The position numbers and the translations under genes were made by a program. The notes below the pieces were generated by a model. That model was given only the letters and a program-made list of their open reading frames with translations, ran no database searches and had not been told where the DNA came from. A DNA stretch of 64,000 bases. It comes from Lyngbya sp. PCC 8106 (GTDB lineage Bacteria; Cyanobacteriota; Cyanobacteriia; Cyanobacteriales; Microcoleaceae). The stretch covers positions 30,126-94,125 of the forward strand of contig NZ_AAVU01000026.1 of NCBI RefSeq assembly GCF_000169095.1, read 5' to 3'. The stretch's first letter is position 1. The number at the start of each line of letters is the position of its first letter. Positions 35,021-44,107 of this stretch are shown here, in pieces.

Positions 35021-36013
35021 ATGAAATTCAGTGTAATTAAACAGCGATCGCTATGGTGGACAATTTCAGGAGTCTTTATCCTGGCGGGTTTAGTGGCGAT
35101 GGCGATTTCATGGACTCGCCCGGATATTGGTGCGCCCCTACGTCCAGGGTTGGATTTTGTGGGAGGAACTCGACTTCAACTTGAACTTGATTGTTCAGTG
35201 TCCGAAAATTGTCAAGGGCCGATTGAATTGGATCAAGTGCGCGAAGTTCTGGCGAATCAGGGATTAGGCAATAGTTCGATTCAACTTCTCGATAAAGATC
35301 CCCTGCAACAAGATCGGCAAATTGTTTCTATCCGAACTAAAAGTCTGAACGTTGAGGAACGGACACAACTACAAGATGGCCTCAGTGAAGCCATTGGCGT
35401 GTTTGACCCGGAATCAACTCAAATTGATACGGTCGGCCCAACCTTAGGCCGTCAGATTTTTATCTCGGGATTGAAGGCTTTATTGGTTGCTTTTGCCGGA
35501 ATTACGATTTATCTAACGTTTCGGTTTCAGTTTGATTATGCGGTGTTTGCCTTTGTCGCCCTGTTTCACGATGTTTTTGTCACCGCAGGTGTGTTTTCGA
35601 TTTTGGGCTTGGTGTTGGGTGTCGAAGTTGATAGTTTGTTTTTGGTGGCGTTGTTAACGATTATCGGATTTTCTGTTAACGATACGGTTGTGATTTATGA
35701 TCGCATTCGAGAAGTGATTGCGAAAAATCCGACCCTCCCCATTAACCAAGTCGTTGATGATGCGGTCAATCAAACCTTAGCCCGTTCGATTAATACCACG
35801 CTGACGACCATGTTGCCTCTGGTGTGTATTTTTCTATTTGGGGGGGAAACACTCAAATATTTAGCTTTAGCCTTGTTAGTGGGCTTTATAGCCGGGGCTT
35901 ACTCTAGTATTTTTATTGCTAGTACCTTGCTGGCTTGGTGGCGTAATCGTCAACCTTCTTCTCCAGTTCCAGTTTCCGTAGACAATCCTCAAGCTGTTGA
36001 AGAACAACAGTAA
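35021..36013 (+). CDS. secF: Protein translocase subunit SecF
   Basis: A 330-residue partner of SecD. N-terminal helix, RPGLDFVGGTRLQLEL, and C-terminal membrane domain with IIGFSVNDTVVIYDRIRE and the family repeat INTTLTTMLPL. Complete six-helix topology. It lies 64 bp after secD and is probably co-transcribed with it and the following small membrane gene. Confidence 0.95.
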   Translation: MKFSVIKQRSLWWTISGVFILAGLVAMAISWTRPDIGAPLRPGLDFVGGTRLQLELDCSVSENCQGPIELDQVREVLANQGLGNSSIQLLDKDPLQQDRQIVSIRTKSLNVEERTQLQDGLSEAIGVFDPESTQIDTVGPTLGRQIFISGLKALLVAFAGITIYLTFRFQFDYAVFAFVALFHDVFVTAGVFSILGLVLGVEVDSLFLVALLTIIGFSVNDTVVIYDRIREVIAKNPTLPINQVVDDAVNQTLARSINTTLTTMLPLVCIFLFGGETLKYLALALLVGFIAGAYSSIFIASTLLAWWRNRQPSSPVPVSVDNPQAVEEQQ

Positions 36014-36048
36014 TGACAAACTGTACTTTTTGTAAGGGTTAAAGACCT

Positions 36049-36450
36049 GTGATCAACCCTGAACCTCAATCGGAAGATGCAATCTTTCAAGCTCAAGTTC
36101 AAAAGCTGCACGAACTGACAGTCTGGGGGCGATGGTTGGCGATTGGCTTTCTCTGGATGACAGTCGCTCCCTTGAGTCTGTGGGGATTACGCTCAGAAAT
36201 TCGTCTCTGGAGAGATCATTTTACTTGGGCTGCGGTGCGCTATGGATTGGCAGATCATCGATTATCGGCGATTGGGTTAGGTTTATGTATTGGGACGCTG
36301 GTTGCAGTTTTGGTTTGGCAAAGTCGTAATATTTTGTTTGGAATGCCTCTAGAATACAAACAACGCTTAGAGGAACGAGTTTGGCAAATTCGCAAACAGG
36401 GTGCTAGTCATCCGCTCTGGAAATGGGTGGTCACAGAGTTGAAAATGTAG
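36049..36450 (+). CDS. Small two-helix membrane protein, hypothetical
   Basis: A 133-residue protein starting at GTG 36049, 35 bp after secF. Two hydrophobic segments (about residues 28-47 and 74-93) flank an amphipathic WRDHFTWAAVRYGL loop; both ends are charged and probably cytoplasmic. The location behind secDF suggests it belongs to the same operon. Similar proteins appear to occur after secF in other cyanobacteria, but this is from memory. No enzymatic motif is seen. Confidence 0.7.
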   Translation: MINPEPQSEDAIFQAQVQKLHELTVWGRWLAIGFLWMTVAPLSLWGLRSEIRLWRDHFTWAAVRYGLADHRLSAIGLGLCIGTLVAVLVWQSRNILFGMPLEYKQRLEERVWQIRKQGASHPLWKWVVTELKM

Positions 36451-36581
36451 GGGTTTCTAGTCTAAAATTCCAAAGCATCGGCTACCTCAATTCACTTTGT
36501 TTAGTTAGATTTTTGGTGTTTAATCGCTTGTTTCTTTTTTGTTTACTCTCTATTAACCTCATTATTGATTAATTTCTACCC

Positions 36582-37526
36582 ATGTCCATCAGACATCGGC
36601 AGCCCTATCCCAAAACAGCACTCTTGTTGCTCAATCCCCACGCCCGTCAAGCTAATCCGGACTCTTTATCGAGAGTGGTTGTTCAATTGCAAGCTTTGGG
36701 CTTAGAGATCGTTCAAGAGAATCCCCAATCCCCTCAAGATTTTACTTCTTTGATTGAACGTTACCAAGATCAGGTTGATTTGGTGATTGTTGGAGGGGGA
36801 GATGGTACCCTCAACGCCGCGATTGATGGATTGGTGAAAACGGGTTTACCTCTGGGGATTTTACCGTTGGGAACGGCGAATGATTTGGCCCGAACTCTTA
36901 ATCTTCCCCTTTCTCTCCCCGAGGCTTGTCAAGTGATTTCTCAAGGCAATAAGCAGTATATTGATTTGGGTTGGGTGAATGGGAAGCATTTTTTTAATGT
37001 GGCGAGTTTGGGGTTGAGTGTCAATATTACCCGCAAACTCACCCGAGAGGCCAAGCGCCGTTGGGGAGTCTTTGCTTATTTGATTACGGCGACGAAAGCC
37101 ATTTTTAAAGCGAGTCCTTTTGTGGCGGAGATTCGGTTTGGAGATCAGTGTAAACGGGTGAAAACGTTTCAGATAGCGGTGGGTAATGGTCGGTATTATG
37201 GCGGAGGGATGAAAATTCTTCATGATGCTACAATTGATGATCAACGTCTAGATCTTTACAGCTTGGAAATTAAACGCTGGTGGCAATTTTTTACGGTCAT
37301 GCTAGCGATTCGCACGGGACTCCATCGCCCAGAATTGGGAACTCGGACTCTCTCGGGTGAGGAGTTTGAAATCTTTACCAGCAAACCTCAGACTATTAAT
37401 ACTGATGGTGAGTTAACTGTCTCGACTCCGGCCCATTTTCGCGTGATCCCCAAAGCGATCGCTGTATTTGCACCTCGACGGAGTGACTCCAATCTTCAGA
37501 CTGGTGCTGAGTTTTTAATGAAATAG
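36582..37526 (+). CDS. Diacylglycerol/lipid kinase (YegS/DgkB-like)
   Basis: A 314-residue lipid kinase of the DAGK-catalytic family. Nucleotide-binding GGGDGTLNAAIDG (about residues 70-82), ILPLGTANDLART (about 93-105) and the C-terminal beta-sandwich with QTINTDGELT are present. Phosphorylates diacylglycerol or a related lipid, feeding phospholipid or glycolipid metabolism. An alternative use on sphingoid or undecaprenyl lipids cannot be excluded. Confidence 0.9.
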   Translation: MSIRHRQPYPKTALLLLNPHARQANPDSLSRVVVQLQALGLEIVQENPQSPQDFTSLIERYQDQVDLVIVGGGDGTLNAAIDGLVKTGLPLGILPLGTANDLARTLNLPLSLPEACQVISQGNKQYIDLGWVNGKHFFNVASLGLSVNITRKLTREAKRRWGVFAYLITATKAIFKASPFVAEIRFGDQCKRVKTFQIAVGNGRYYGGGMKILHDATIDDQRLDLYSLEIKRWWQFFTVMLAIRTGLHRPELGTRTLSGEEFEIFTSKPQTINTDGELTVSTPAHFRVIPKAIAVFAPRRSDSNLQTGAEFLMK

Positions 37527-37741
37527 AAAAATAAAGTTTTGCAACACTAGGTTGAGAAATTTGTAGTTCATGTGACATCTTGTGTGTTGGGGTATCTGAT
37601 ATAGGTATATTCAGTTATTGTGTAAACATAAAGAAAATCTAAAATTTATTGGCTCTGCCCCAAGTAAATTGTTCCCGAGGTAGAAGCACACAAGTTCTAA
37701 AGTCGCAAATATAAGTAGACTATTCTCGATAAGGAGGTTTT

Positions 37742-37966
37742 ATGAGTCCCACAATGCTTCGTCAACTCTGGTCTTTAGTGGAAACAACTCAAGCATCGCT
37801 GATCGTTTCCCTCGATGATGCCGATTTAGTGCAGTGGTTGCTCAAGCGACTCCAAACCGAATCAACAATTAACTATTCAGATCAAGATGTCGTTAATGAT
37901 TACCTCAACTCTCGATTGGCGCTGATTCGAGATTTGGCTGAATCCCGTTTAGCAGGAGGTCATTAA
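37742..37966 (+). CDS. Small cytoplasmic hypothetical protein
   Basis: A 74-residue protein with an excellent ribosome site (AAGGAGG, seven bases before ATG). Predicted helical, with SLDDADLVQWLLKRL and a second helix DLAESRLAGGH at the end. I do not know the family; it resembles the small proteins of unknown function common in cyanobacteria. The 215-bp gap upstream probably contains a promoter. It is followed by an unrelated transporter operon. Confidence 0.65.
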   Translation: MSPTMLRQLWSLVETTQASLIVSLDDADLVQWLLKRLQTESTINYSDQDVVNDYLNSRLALIRDLAESRLAGGH

Positions 37967-38157
37967 TAGCAGTTCTGACTCTCTATTTTTACAAAAATGA
38001 ACGAGAAATCAAGCCAGAGCAATCAGTTTTAGATCAGCAAAATCAGTTTTCAGAAAGAACAGTACCATAATGATTTCGATCAGTTGAATAGTTGAACCCA
38101 ATTAAGGTAATCTTAAGGAAGTTTTGAGACATTGAGGTGAGCTAACTTCAATGCTTC

Positions 38158-38176
38158 AAAGTCATGTACTGACTTT
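38158..38176. promoter_or_regulatory. Inverted repeat upstream of the amino-acid transporter
   Basis: AAAGTCA (38158-38164) and TGACTTT (38170-38176) form a perfect palindrome with a 5-base spacer (TGTAC), extended imperfectly on both sides. It ends 24 bases before the start codon of the binding-protein gene, so it could be an operator or an RNA hairpin. No clear GTA-N8-TAC NtcA site was noticed nearby. Confidence 0.4.
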
Positions 38177-38200
38177 TTGAAAAATTTGTAATTTAGAATT

Positions 38201-39274
38201 ATGCGTAACTGGAGTTCTCTACTGCTGTCTACCTCATTATTAATTATTTCCCTGGGAGCTTGTGTACAAAGTCCAAATAATTCAACAAATGGAGAGAATC
38301 AAGGCGGAGGAAGTGGAACCTCTCAAAGCCGCCTAGATACAGTTAAAAGTCGCGGTAAACTCGTCTGTGGGGTTGATGGGGGAATTCCTGGATTTAGCTT
38401 TGTTAATGAAAATGGTGAATACTCTGGCTTAGATGTAGATATGTGTAAAGCGGTTGCGGCAGCCATTTTTAACGATCCTAATGCCGTTGAATACCGAAAT
38501 CTAGACTCCACCGAACGATTTGAAGCCCTGAAGTCGGGTGAAGTGGATATGCTTTCCCGCAACACCACCTGGACAATTACTCGCGATACATCAGTGGGGA
38601 TGGAGTTTGCACCGACCACTTTTTACGATGGTCAGGGGATGATGGTTCGGCGAGATAGCGGTATTACCAGTTTAGAAGATTTTGAAGGTAGAACCGTTTG
38701 CGTAGAAGCCGGAACCACTACAGAACTGAACTTAACCGACAATATGCGTAAAGCTGGGGTCAACTCGGAGACGAAAACCTATCAACAAGCTGATCCGGCT
38801 TATGCGGCTTATGCAGAAGGGGCTTGTGATGGCATGACCTCTGATAAATCTCAGTTAGTGGCTCGCCGTAGTACATTACCCAATCCAGATGATCATATTC
38901 TGCTGGATGTCACGATGTCAAAAGAACCGCTTGGCCCTGTAACAATTAATAATGATTCTGCTTGGTTTGATGTGGTGAAATGGACGACTTTTGCCCTAAT
39001 TGAAGGTGAAGAATTAGGGATTAATCAAGCAAATGTTGACCAGCTTAAAAGTAGTGAAGAACCGACGATTCGACGTTTTTTAGGGATTGAAGGAGATTTA
39101 GGTCAAGGACTCGGCTTAGACAATGAATTTGCAGCTAATGTGATTAAACAAGTCGGAAACTACGGTGAAATTTATGAGCGGAATTTAGGACAAGGTTCAC
39201 AATTTAGACTAGATCGAGGTCAAAATGCACTCTGGAATAATGGCGGCTTACTTTATTCACCCCCTTTCCGTTAA
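38201..39274 (+). CDS. Amino-acid ABC transporter, substrate-binding lipoprotein (NatF/BztA type)
   Basis: A 357-residue periplasmic binding protein. Signal peptide with lipobox LGAC (Cys 21), then a Ser/Gly linker and an SBP_bac_3 domain: RLDTVKSRGKLVCGV and GLDVDMCKAVAAAIF at the N-terminal lobe, and AYAEGACDGMTSDKSQL at the hinge. The sequence is of the general L-amino-acid type (AapJ/BztA/NatF). Two permease genes follow in the same direction. A possible intrinsic terminator lies between it and the first permease, which would give excess binding protein over permease. Confidence 0.9.
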   Translation: MRNWSSLLLSTSLLIISLGACVQSPNNSTNGENQGGGSGTSQSRLDTVKSRGKLVCGVDGGIPGFSFVNENGEYSGLDVDMCKAVAAAIFNDPNAVEYRNLDSTERFEALKSGEVDMLSRNTTWTITRDTSVGMEFAPTTFYDGQGMMVRRDSGITSLEDFEGRTVCVEAGTTTELNLTDNMRKAGVNSETKTYQQADPAYAAYAEGACDGMTSDKSQLVARRSTLPNPDDHILLDVTMSKEPLGPVTINNDSAWFDVVKWTTFALIEGEELGINQANVDQLKSSEEPTIRRFLGIEGDLGQGLGLDNEFAANVIKQVGNYGEIYERNLGQGSQFRLDRGQNALWNNGGLLYSPPFR

Positions 39275-39440
39275 TTGACTTCTCGATCTTAATGAAAATT
39301 TGACTAAGCTTGTTACCTGCTAAATAGAAGTGAGAAGGATTAATCATTATTTCTGCACTCTATTATCGATTCACAGAACCGCTTGGTTTAGGCATAGCTC
39401 AATAACAAATAAAGCTATTGTAATTGTAAAATCCTCGTAG

Positions 39441-39478
39441 CCGTGCCTTTTTCTATTCTATTCAGGGCGCGGTTTTTT
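39441..39478 (+). terminator. Candidate attenuating terminator between binding protein and permease
   Basis: CCGTGCC (39441-39447) pairs with GGCGCGG (39466-39472, one G-U) and is followed by TTTTTT. It lies 167 bases after the binding-protein stop and before the permease start, so partial readthrough would lower permease expression. Confidence 0.5.
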
Positions 39479-39520
39479 AATAGAAACTCCGTTCAAAATT
39501 ACAAGATTAACTTCAAGCTA

Positions 39521-40687
39521 ATGACAACAAACCCAACACCAAAAGTTCCCCTTTGGCGAGATTCTCGCTTTTGGAAAATAGCCTTTCAGTTAGTCATTCT
39601 GATTGCTGTTTTATCCCTATTTATACTTCTTGGAACCAATCTAACTCGTAACCTTCAACAAACCGGAGGAACAGTATTTAATTTCGATTTTCTGAACAGT
39701 ACCGCTGGATTTGGAATCGGTGAAAGTCTGATTCCTTATCAAGCAACTGATAATTATAGTCGCGTTTTACTAGCCGGCTTATTGAACTCTCTGCGCGTGA
39801 TGGTTTTGGGGATTATCCTCACCACAATTTTAGGAGTTTTAGCCGGAGTAATCTATTTTTCTAATAACTGGTTACTCCGTCAAATTACTATTTATTATGT
39901 GGAAATAGTACGAAATACACCGTTACTCCTACAATTACTCTTTTGGTATGGTCTGTTTCTACAGCTTCCAGCGATCGCCACAACGGCTAAACTTTTTAAT
40001 GCCATTTACTTGAATAAACGAGGGGTTTTTCTACCCTGGCCGTCAGGCAATGCCGTCTGGTTTTGGTTGGCAGTTTTGTTGATTGCTGCGATCGCTTCTG
40101 TGGTGATCTGGCGATGGCGAATCAAAATCATGGTCGAACAAGGAAAATCAGGTCAACCTCAACTAATTATACTGTGGATAATGGGAATTTTAGCGGGTTT
40201 AGTTATTATATTTGCACTCGGTTGGCAACGTCCTATTCCGGCTGAAAATGGTCGCACAATTGAAGGGGGACTACGAATGACAATTGAATTTACAGCGCTA
40301 TTGGTGGGTTTAGTTGTCTATACTGGGGCTTACATTGCTGAAATTGTTCGATCTGGAATTCAGTCCGTTCCAAAAGGACAATGGGAAGCAGCGCGATCGC
40401 TAGGACTCAAACCCGGTTTAGTCATGCGTTTAGTAGTTTTTCCCCAAGCTTTGCGAGTGATTATTCCTCCTTTAAACAGTCAATATCTAAATTTAGCGAA
40501 AAACTCCAGTTTAGCGATCGCTGTGGCTTATCCTGATATCTATAGCGTTGCTAATACCACCTTTAACCAAAGTGGACGAGTGGTGGAAGTCATGCTAATT
40601 ATTATGGCAACTTATCTCAGTATTAACTTATTAATTTCCTTGACGATGAATGGATTAAACAAAGCCGTTCAACTGCGAGAAAGATAA
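39521..40687 (+). CDS. Amino-acid ABC transporter permease (NatG/BztB type)
   Basis: About 388 residues from ATG 39521 (MTTNPTPKVPLW). The frame is open upstream to 39443, but that part overlaps a terminator hairpin, so the inner start is preferred. Eight or so membrane helices; the HisM-type inner-membrane motif EAARSLGLKPGLVMRLVVFPQALR (the EAA loop contacting the ATPase) lies near residue 290. The early insertion after the first helices is typical of the Bzt/Aap/Nat subfamily. Forms a heterodimeric channel with the next gene. Confidence 0.9.
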   Translation: MTTNPTPKVPLWRDSRFWKIAFQLVILIAVLSLFILLGTNLTRNLQQTGGTVFNFDFLNSTAGFGIGESLIPYQATDNYSRVLLAGLLNSLRVMVLGIILTTILGVLAGVIYFSNNWLLRQITIYYVEIVRNTPLLLQLLFWYGLFLQLPAIATTAKLFNAIYLNKRGVFLPWPSGNAVWFWLAVLLIAAIASVVIWRWRIKIMVEQGKSGQPQLIILWIMGILAGLVIIFALGWQRPIPAENGRTIEGGLRMTIEFTALLVGLVVYTGAYIAEIVRSGIQSVPKGQWEAARSLGLKPGLVMRLVVFPQALRVIIPPLNSQYLNLAKNSSLAIAVAYPDIYSVANTTFNQSGRVVEVMLIIMATYLSINLLISLTMNGLNKAVQLRER

Positions 40688-40765
40688 GGTTTTTTGCTCA
40701 AACTACACTGAAAATTTGGGTTAATTTTTATTTAACCTAAACGCTAGAAACAATTTCCTAAATTT

Positions 40766-41980
40766 ATGACTGTTACAACACCGCCATCTAATTCTGCTGC
40801 TCCCGTTGAGTCCTCTACTCCTCGCGAATGGATGCTCAAAAATCTATTTAATACCTGGTACAACACGATCTTAACTTTAGTTATTTCAGGTTTATTATTT
40901 TGGACGTTGGCAAGTTTGATCACTTGGGCGAGAACCGAAGCCAAATGGAGTGTAATTCCGGCTAACCTGCCATTATTTTTTGTGGGAAGATTTCCAAGCG
41001 ATCAATATTGGCGTTTGTGGATTGTACTCTCTCTAATTTGTTTACTAGCAGGTTTAACTTGGGGAATTTTAGCGCGGAATGTTCCGGTTTTATTTCGTCA
41101 AAATATCGTCATCATTATTAGTATTGTTTGCATGATGATGACTATAGTTCCTGTAGGTATTCCCTATCGAATTCTACTCATTGGAATGGTTTTGCTGGTC
41201 GTTGCTAGTGCTTGGGGAGGAAAACAACTGAGTAAAACTCAACCCAATTTGACAAAATGGCTGCCTTTTAGCTGGTTTATTTGTTTAATTATTTCAGTTT
41301 GGTTGATTGGAGGAGGATTAGGTTTAGAGTCTGTTTCGACTAATTTATGGGGTGGATTGATGTTGACGTTGTTGATGTCAATTATCAGTATTCTGCTTTG
41401 TTTTCCGATTGGGGTGATGTTGGCTTTGGGGCGTCAAAGTAGTCTCCCGATTATTCGGTTTCTCTCGATTGCTTATATTGAGGTTATTCGGGGTTTACCG
41501 TTGATTACGATTTTGTTTATGGGTCAAGTATTAGTTCCTTTATTTTTACCGGAAGGAATGCGCCCTGACCGGATTTTACGGGCGATAGTGGGTTTAACAA
41601 TGTTTAGTTCTGCTTATTTAGCTGAAAATGTGCGAGGCGGACTGCAAGCTATACCCCGAGGTCAAATTGAAGCAGCAAAAGCATTGGGTTTAAGCACACC
41701 TTTAACGTTAGGGTTGGTGGTCTTACCGCAAGCTTTAAAAATCTCTATTCCTTCTATTGTGGGTCAGTTTATTAGTTTATTTCAGGATACAACTTTATTG
41801 GCAATTGTTGGATTAGTGGAATTATTGGGGATGAGTCGTTCGATTTTGGCGAACCCGAAGTTCCTGGGACGGTACTCAGAAGTTTATCTGTTTATTGGAA
41901 TTCTCTACTGGCTATTTTGTTATCTGATGTCTCAAGCCAGTCGTAAGCTAGAACAACAACTCAACACCGAGAGAAATTAA
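40766..41980 (+). CDS. Amino-acid ABC transporter permease (NatH/BztC type)
   Basis: A 404-residue second permease. It has several helices and the EAA loop AIPRGQIEAAKALGLS followed by VVLPQALKISIP. Its partner is NatG-like. No ATP-binding subunit follows; in Nostoc the N-II transporter (NatFGH) uses an ATPase encoded elsewhere (BgtA), and the same is inferred here. It ends the transporter operon; a hairpin lies three bases after the stop. Confidence 0.9.
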   Translation: MTVTTPPSNSAAPVESSTPREWMLKNLFNTWYNTILTLVISGLLFWTLASLITWARTEAKWSVIPANLPLFFVGRFPSDQYWRLWIVLSLICLLAGLTWGILARNVPVLFRQNIVIIISIVCMMMTIVPVGIPYRILLIGMVLLVVASAWGGKQLSKTQPNLTKWLPFSWFICLIISVWLIGGGLGLESVSTNLWGGLMLTLLMSIISILLCFPIGVMLALGRQSSLPIIRFLSIAYIEVIRGLPLITILFMGQVLVPLFLPEGMRPDRILRAIVGLTMFSSAYLAENVRGGLQAIPRGQIEAAKALGLSTPLTLGLVVLPQALKISIPSIVGQFISLFQDTTLLAIVGLVELLGMSRSILANPKFLGRYSEVYLFIGILYWLFCYLMSQASRKLEQQLNTERN

Positions 41981-41982
41981 CG

Positions 41983-42010
41983 GAAGTGAACAGTTATCCG
42001 TGTTTACTTC
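41983..42010 (+). terminator. Hairpin after the transporter operon
   Basis: GAAGTGAACA (41983-41992) pairs with TGTTTACTTC (42001-42010) in a 10-bp stem with one G-U and an 8-base loop. There is no long T run, so termination may be weak. Confidence 0.45.
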
Positions 42011-42490
42011 TGATTTCTAGCCTCACGACTTCGGCCAGTACCCTGTTCCCGACCCGCAACACTATATTTTTATATTGAAGTTTTAGTCATTCAGGGGTTT
42101 CTACCAGTCTGGGTGATGCCTATTTTTACTAAGGTGGCCAATCATTTTCGTCCGTGTGTATCCGTGCTCTTAACTGATCTCAGTGTTTTCACGTAAATTG
42201 AAAATCAAAAAATTTGATTTATCCATAATTTCACTAGATCTCAGAAATTTATAAGTAAAAATTAAATTTTAATCGCTCCATTTTTATAGTTAAAAATACA
42301 GATAGAAGTAATACTTTAAGAATGAGTATAAATTCATAAATATTCTGTAAACTACCGTTTTTACTATAGACAAATCAATTTTTAAATAATACGATAGGAG
42401 TCAAGATAAACAAAAAAGCAAAAAACCTGAACAACTCAATAGTTTCAGGGTTGATTAAAAAAAACACCATCTCACAAGGAAAACATCACC
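42011..42490. other. AT-rich region with the long leader of the PEP-CTERM gene
   Basis: A 480-bp non-coding stretch. The last ~110 bases are strongly A-rich and contain an imperfect inverted repeat, AACCTGAAC/GTTTCAGGGTT (about 42424-42452), flanked by A and T runs, that could act as a terminator in either direction. A ribosome site (AAGGA) precedes the PEP-CTERM start. No RNA gene is apparent. Confidence 0.4.
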
Positions 42491-43294
42491 ATGAAAACTA
42501 CACTCTTTGCAAGCTTTGCCACCGCCCTCGCCCTAACTGGAGTCTTTGCATCTTCCGCTCAAGCGGCTGGTTTCAGCTTCAAGACAAACTACACCGCAGA
42601 CTTAGCTGGAAATGATATGTGGAAAGGCGATATCTGGCTAGAGTCTATCGAGTTTGGCGGACAAACAGTTAGTGAATTCTCCGTTGTTAAAGATGCCAAA
42701 ATCGTCAGTAATGACCTGTGGACAGGCGGTAATAGTGGCGCTGCAAGTGCGGATATGGGAGATAAAGCCACTGTCGGTTTTAAGGAAGAAAAACTAACAG
42801 AAGTAGGTGCAGTTGCAGCCCTCGGAAACCTGAACCTCAACAGTATTATTGATACTGAAGATAAAGGTAACTTTGCCATTGACGTGATGTTTGACAAAGC
42901 GGTTGACAACATCTTAGTTTGGGAACGGGGTCAGAATAGTAAACTCGATGTTCAAGCTATCGACTTTAAAGGAAATTTGATTGGTAACTTAGTTAATCTA
43001 CCCAAATCTAACAATTGGACGGATGCTGGATACAGTATCGACACAAAAGAAATTGGTAGCGCTCAAAAAGTTGCTTCTATCGGTTTAAGTTTGGCAGATT
43101 TTGGCTTAAGCGCCAATGACTCCATTTTTGGATATCGGATGATCAGCCAAACAGGCTATAATGGCCCTGACTGGAAAATCTTAGGAACCACTGACCCCAC
43201 TCCTGCTTCTGTTCCTGAACCCACTGCGGTTATCGGTTTAGGTTTGGTTGCCGGTTCATTCGTTGCTAGCCGTCGTCGCCAAAAAAGCAAATAA
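42491..43294 (+). CDS. PEP-CTERM surface protein (XDP2-like)
   Basis: A 267-residue exported protein: Sec signal peptide (MKTTLFASFATALALTGVFA...SAQA), a domain starting GFSFKTNYTADLAGNDMWKG, and a C-terminal sorting signal VPEPTAV followed by a hydrophobic helix and SRRRQKSK. That is the tripartite PEP-CTERM signal processed by an exosortase, leading to attachment or export at the cell surface. The domain agrees with the exosortase-dependent XDP2 family as I recall it. The exosortase gene is not in the window. It probably belongs to the extracellular matrix or sheath. Confidence 0.88.
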   Translation: MKTTLFASFATALALTGVFASSAQAAGFSFKTNYTADLAGNDMWKGDIWLESIEFGGQTVSEFSVVKDAKIVSNDLWTGGNSGAASADMGDKATVGFKEEKLTEVGAVAALGNLNLNSIIDTEDKGNFAIDVMFDKAVDNILVWERGQNSKLDVQAIDFKGNLIGNLVNLPKSNNWTDAGYSIDTKEIGSAQKVASIGLSLADFGLSANDSIFGYRMISQTGYNGPDWKILGTTDPTPASVPEPTAVIGLGLVAGSFVASRRRQKSK

Positions 43295-43478
43295 TTGAAA
43301 TCAAAAAGAATTTCTATCTTAGCGAGAGTGAGTGATAGAACTATTATGTAGTACAAAATCAGGGTGTAATATTAAATTCGGTTCTCATACCCTTCTTATT
43401 TTCAGAGCCTAGATTATTGATAATAGAAGGAAATTGGCTTAATTTTTATAAATGGGTTTTGAAAACCGGATTTGGTAT

Positions 43479-43512
43479 AACTCTCTTCTGCCTAGAGTGA
43501 CAGAAGAGAGTT
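43479..43512 (+). terminator. Long hairpin after the PEP-CTERM gene
   Basis: AACTCTCTTCTG (43479-43490) and CAGAAGAGAGTT (43501-43512) form a perfect 12-bp stem with a 10-base loop, followed by TATATTTAATAT. It is 185 bases after the stop codon and is likely a transcription terminator. Confidence 0.6.
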
Positions 43513-43831
43513 TATATTTAATATGATGTCCGATTAATTAATCATAATTTTGTTGGGGCAAGTCTCAGATCAGTCTCCAGTGTGTTCGGGGCGGGTTCAA
43601 CCGCGATGTATATTTCTGATCAAGAACTTGCATGAACCTGTCTCGTCTGTTGCAGTTATGAGTTATCAATACTCTCTGTTCACTGTGGCACCCCCACCCT
43701 ACCGACACAACAGAATTTACTAACTAGCTAATGTCTGGAGTGAGATAGTTCCCCATATAACCGTTGTTCTTCGGGGATAGCGATAGCCCAAGAGTTTGAA
43801 AACAGAATATTTTACCAACGGTCACAGCAGC
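43513..43831. other. Non-coding region
   Basis: About 320 bases with no ORF, RNA motif or repeat that I can name. It leads into the structured repeat beginning at 43832. Confidence 0.35.
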
Positions 43832-44010
43832 GGACAGACCCCTTGCGCCTGACGGCGCAAGGGAATGCTGTCCAAGACAGGCTCCGTCGTTTTACGGTGA
43901 ACCAGTGCGGTCTTGCGGTCAGACCCCGGCGAGGTTTCCTCGCTTAGGGAACGCTGACCAAGAGAGGCGGTTTCCCCAAGTGGAGCAACTGGTGAACCCG
44001 AAGGGCGGAG
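43832..44010 (+). repeat. Orphan structured element resembling a TnpB right end (omega-RNA-like)
   Basis: Two nested folds. First, GGACAG...CTGTCC (43832-43873) enclosing a perfect 10-bp stem CCCTTGCGCC/GGCGCAAGGG (43840-43849 / 43854-43863). Second, ACCAGT (43901-43906) with ACTGGT (43988-43993) enclosing TCTTG/CAAGA, GGTCAG/CTGACC and GCGAGG/CCTCGC. The flanks CCAGTGCGGTCTTG and AGAGCAACTGG... or GGAGCAACTGG also occur at the tnpB 3' end (23016-23055). No tnpB reading frame is present here. It is likely a remnant, a MITE-like derivative or a stand-alone guide-type RNA. Confidence 0.55.
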
Positions 44011-44107
44011 TAATCTGTGACTATTTGATCAAACCAGTAATCAGAAATGTCGGCTTGTTATGATAGTGTAGTATTTGTATGCAGAATTTTTTTATAAAGA
44101 AATTAAA

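Noticed and set aside
37967..38200. NtcA site (GTA-N8-TAC) upstream of the amino-acid transporter
   Set aside because: No copy with the right spacing was found; only a TGAC-type palindrome is present.
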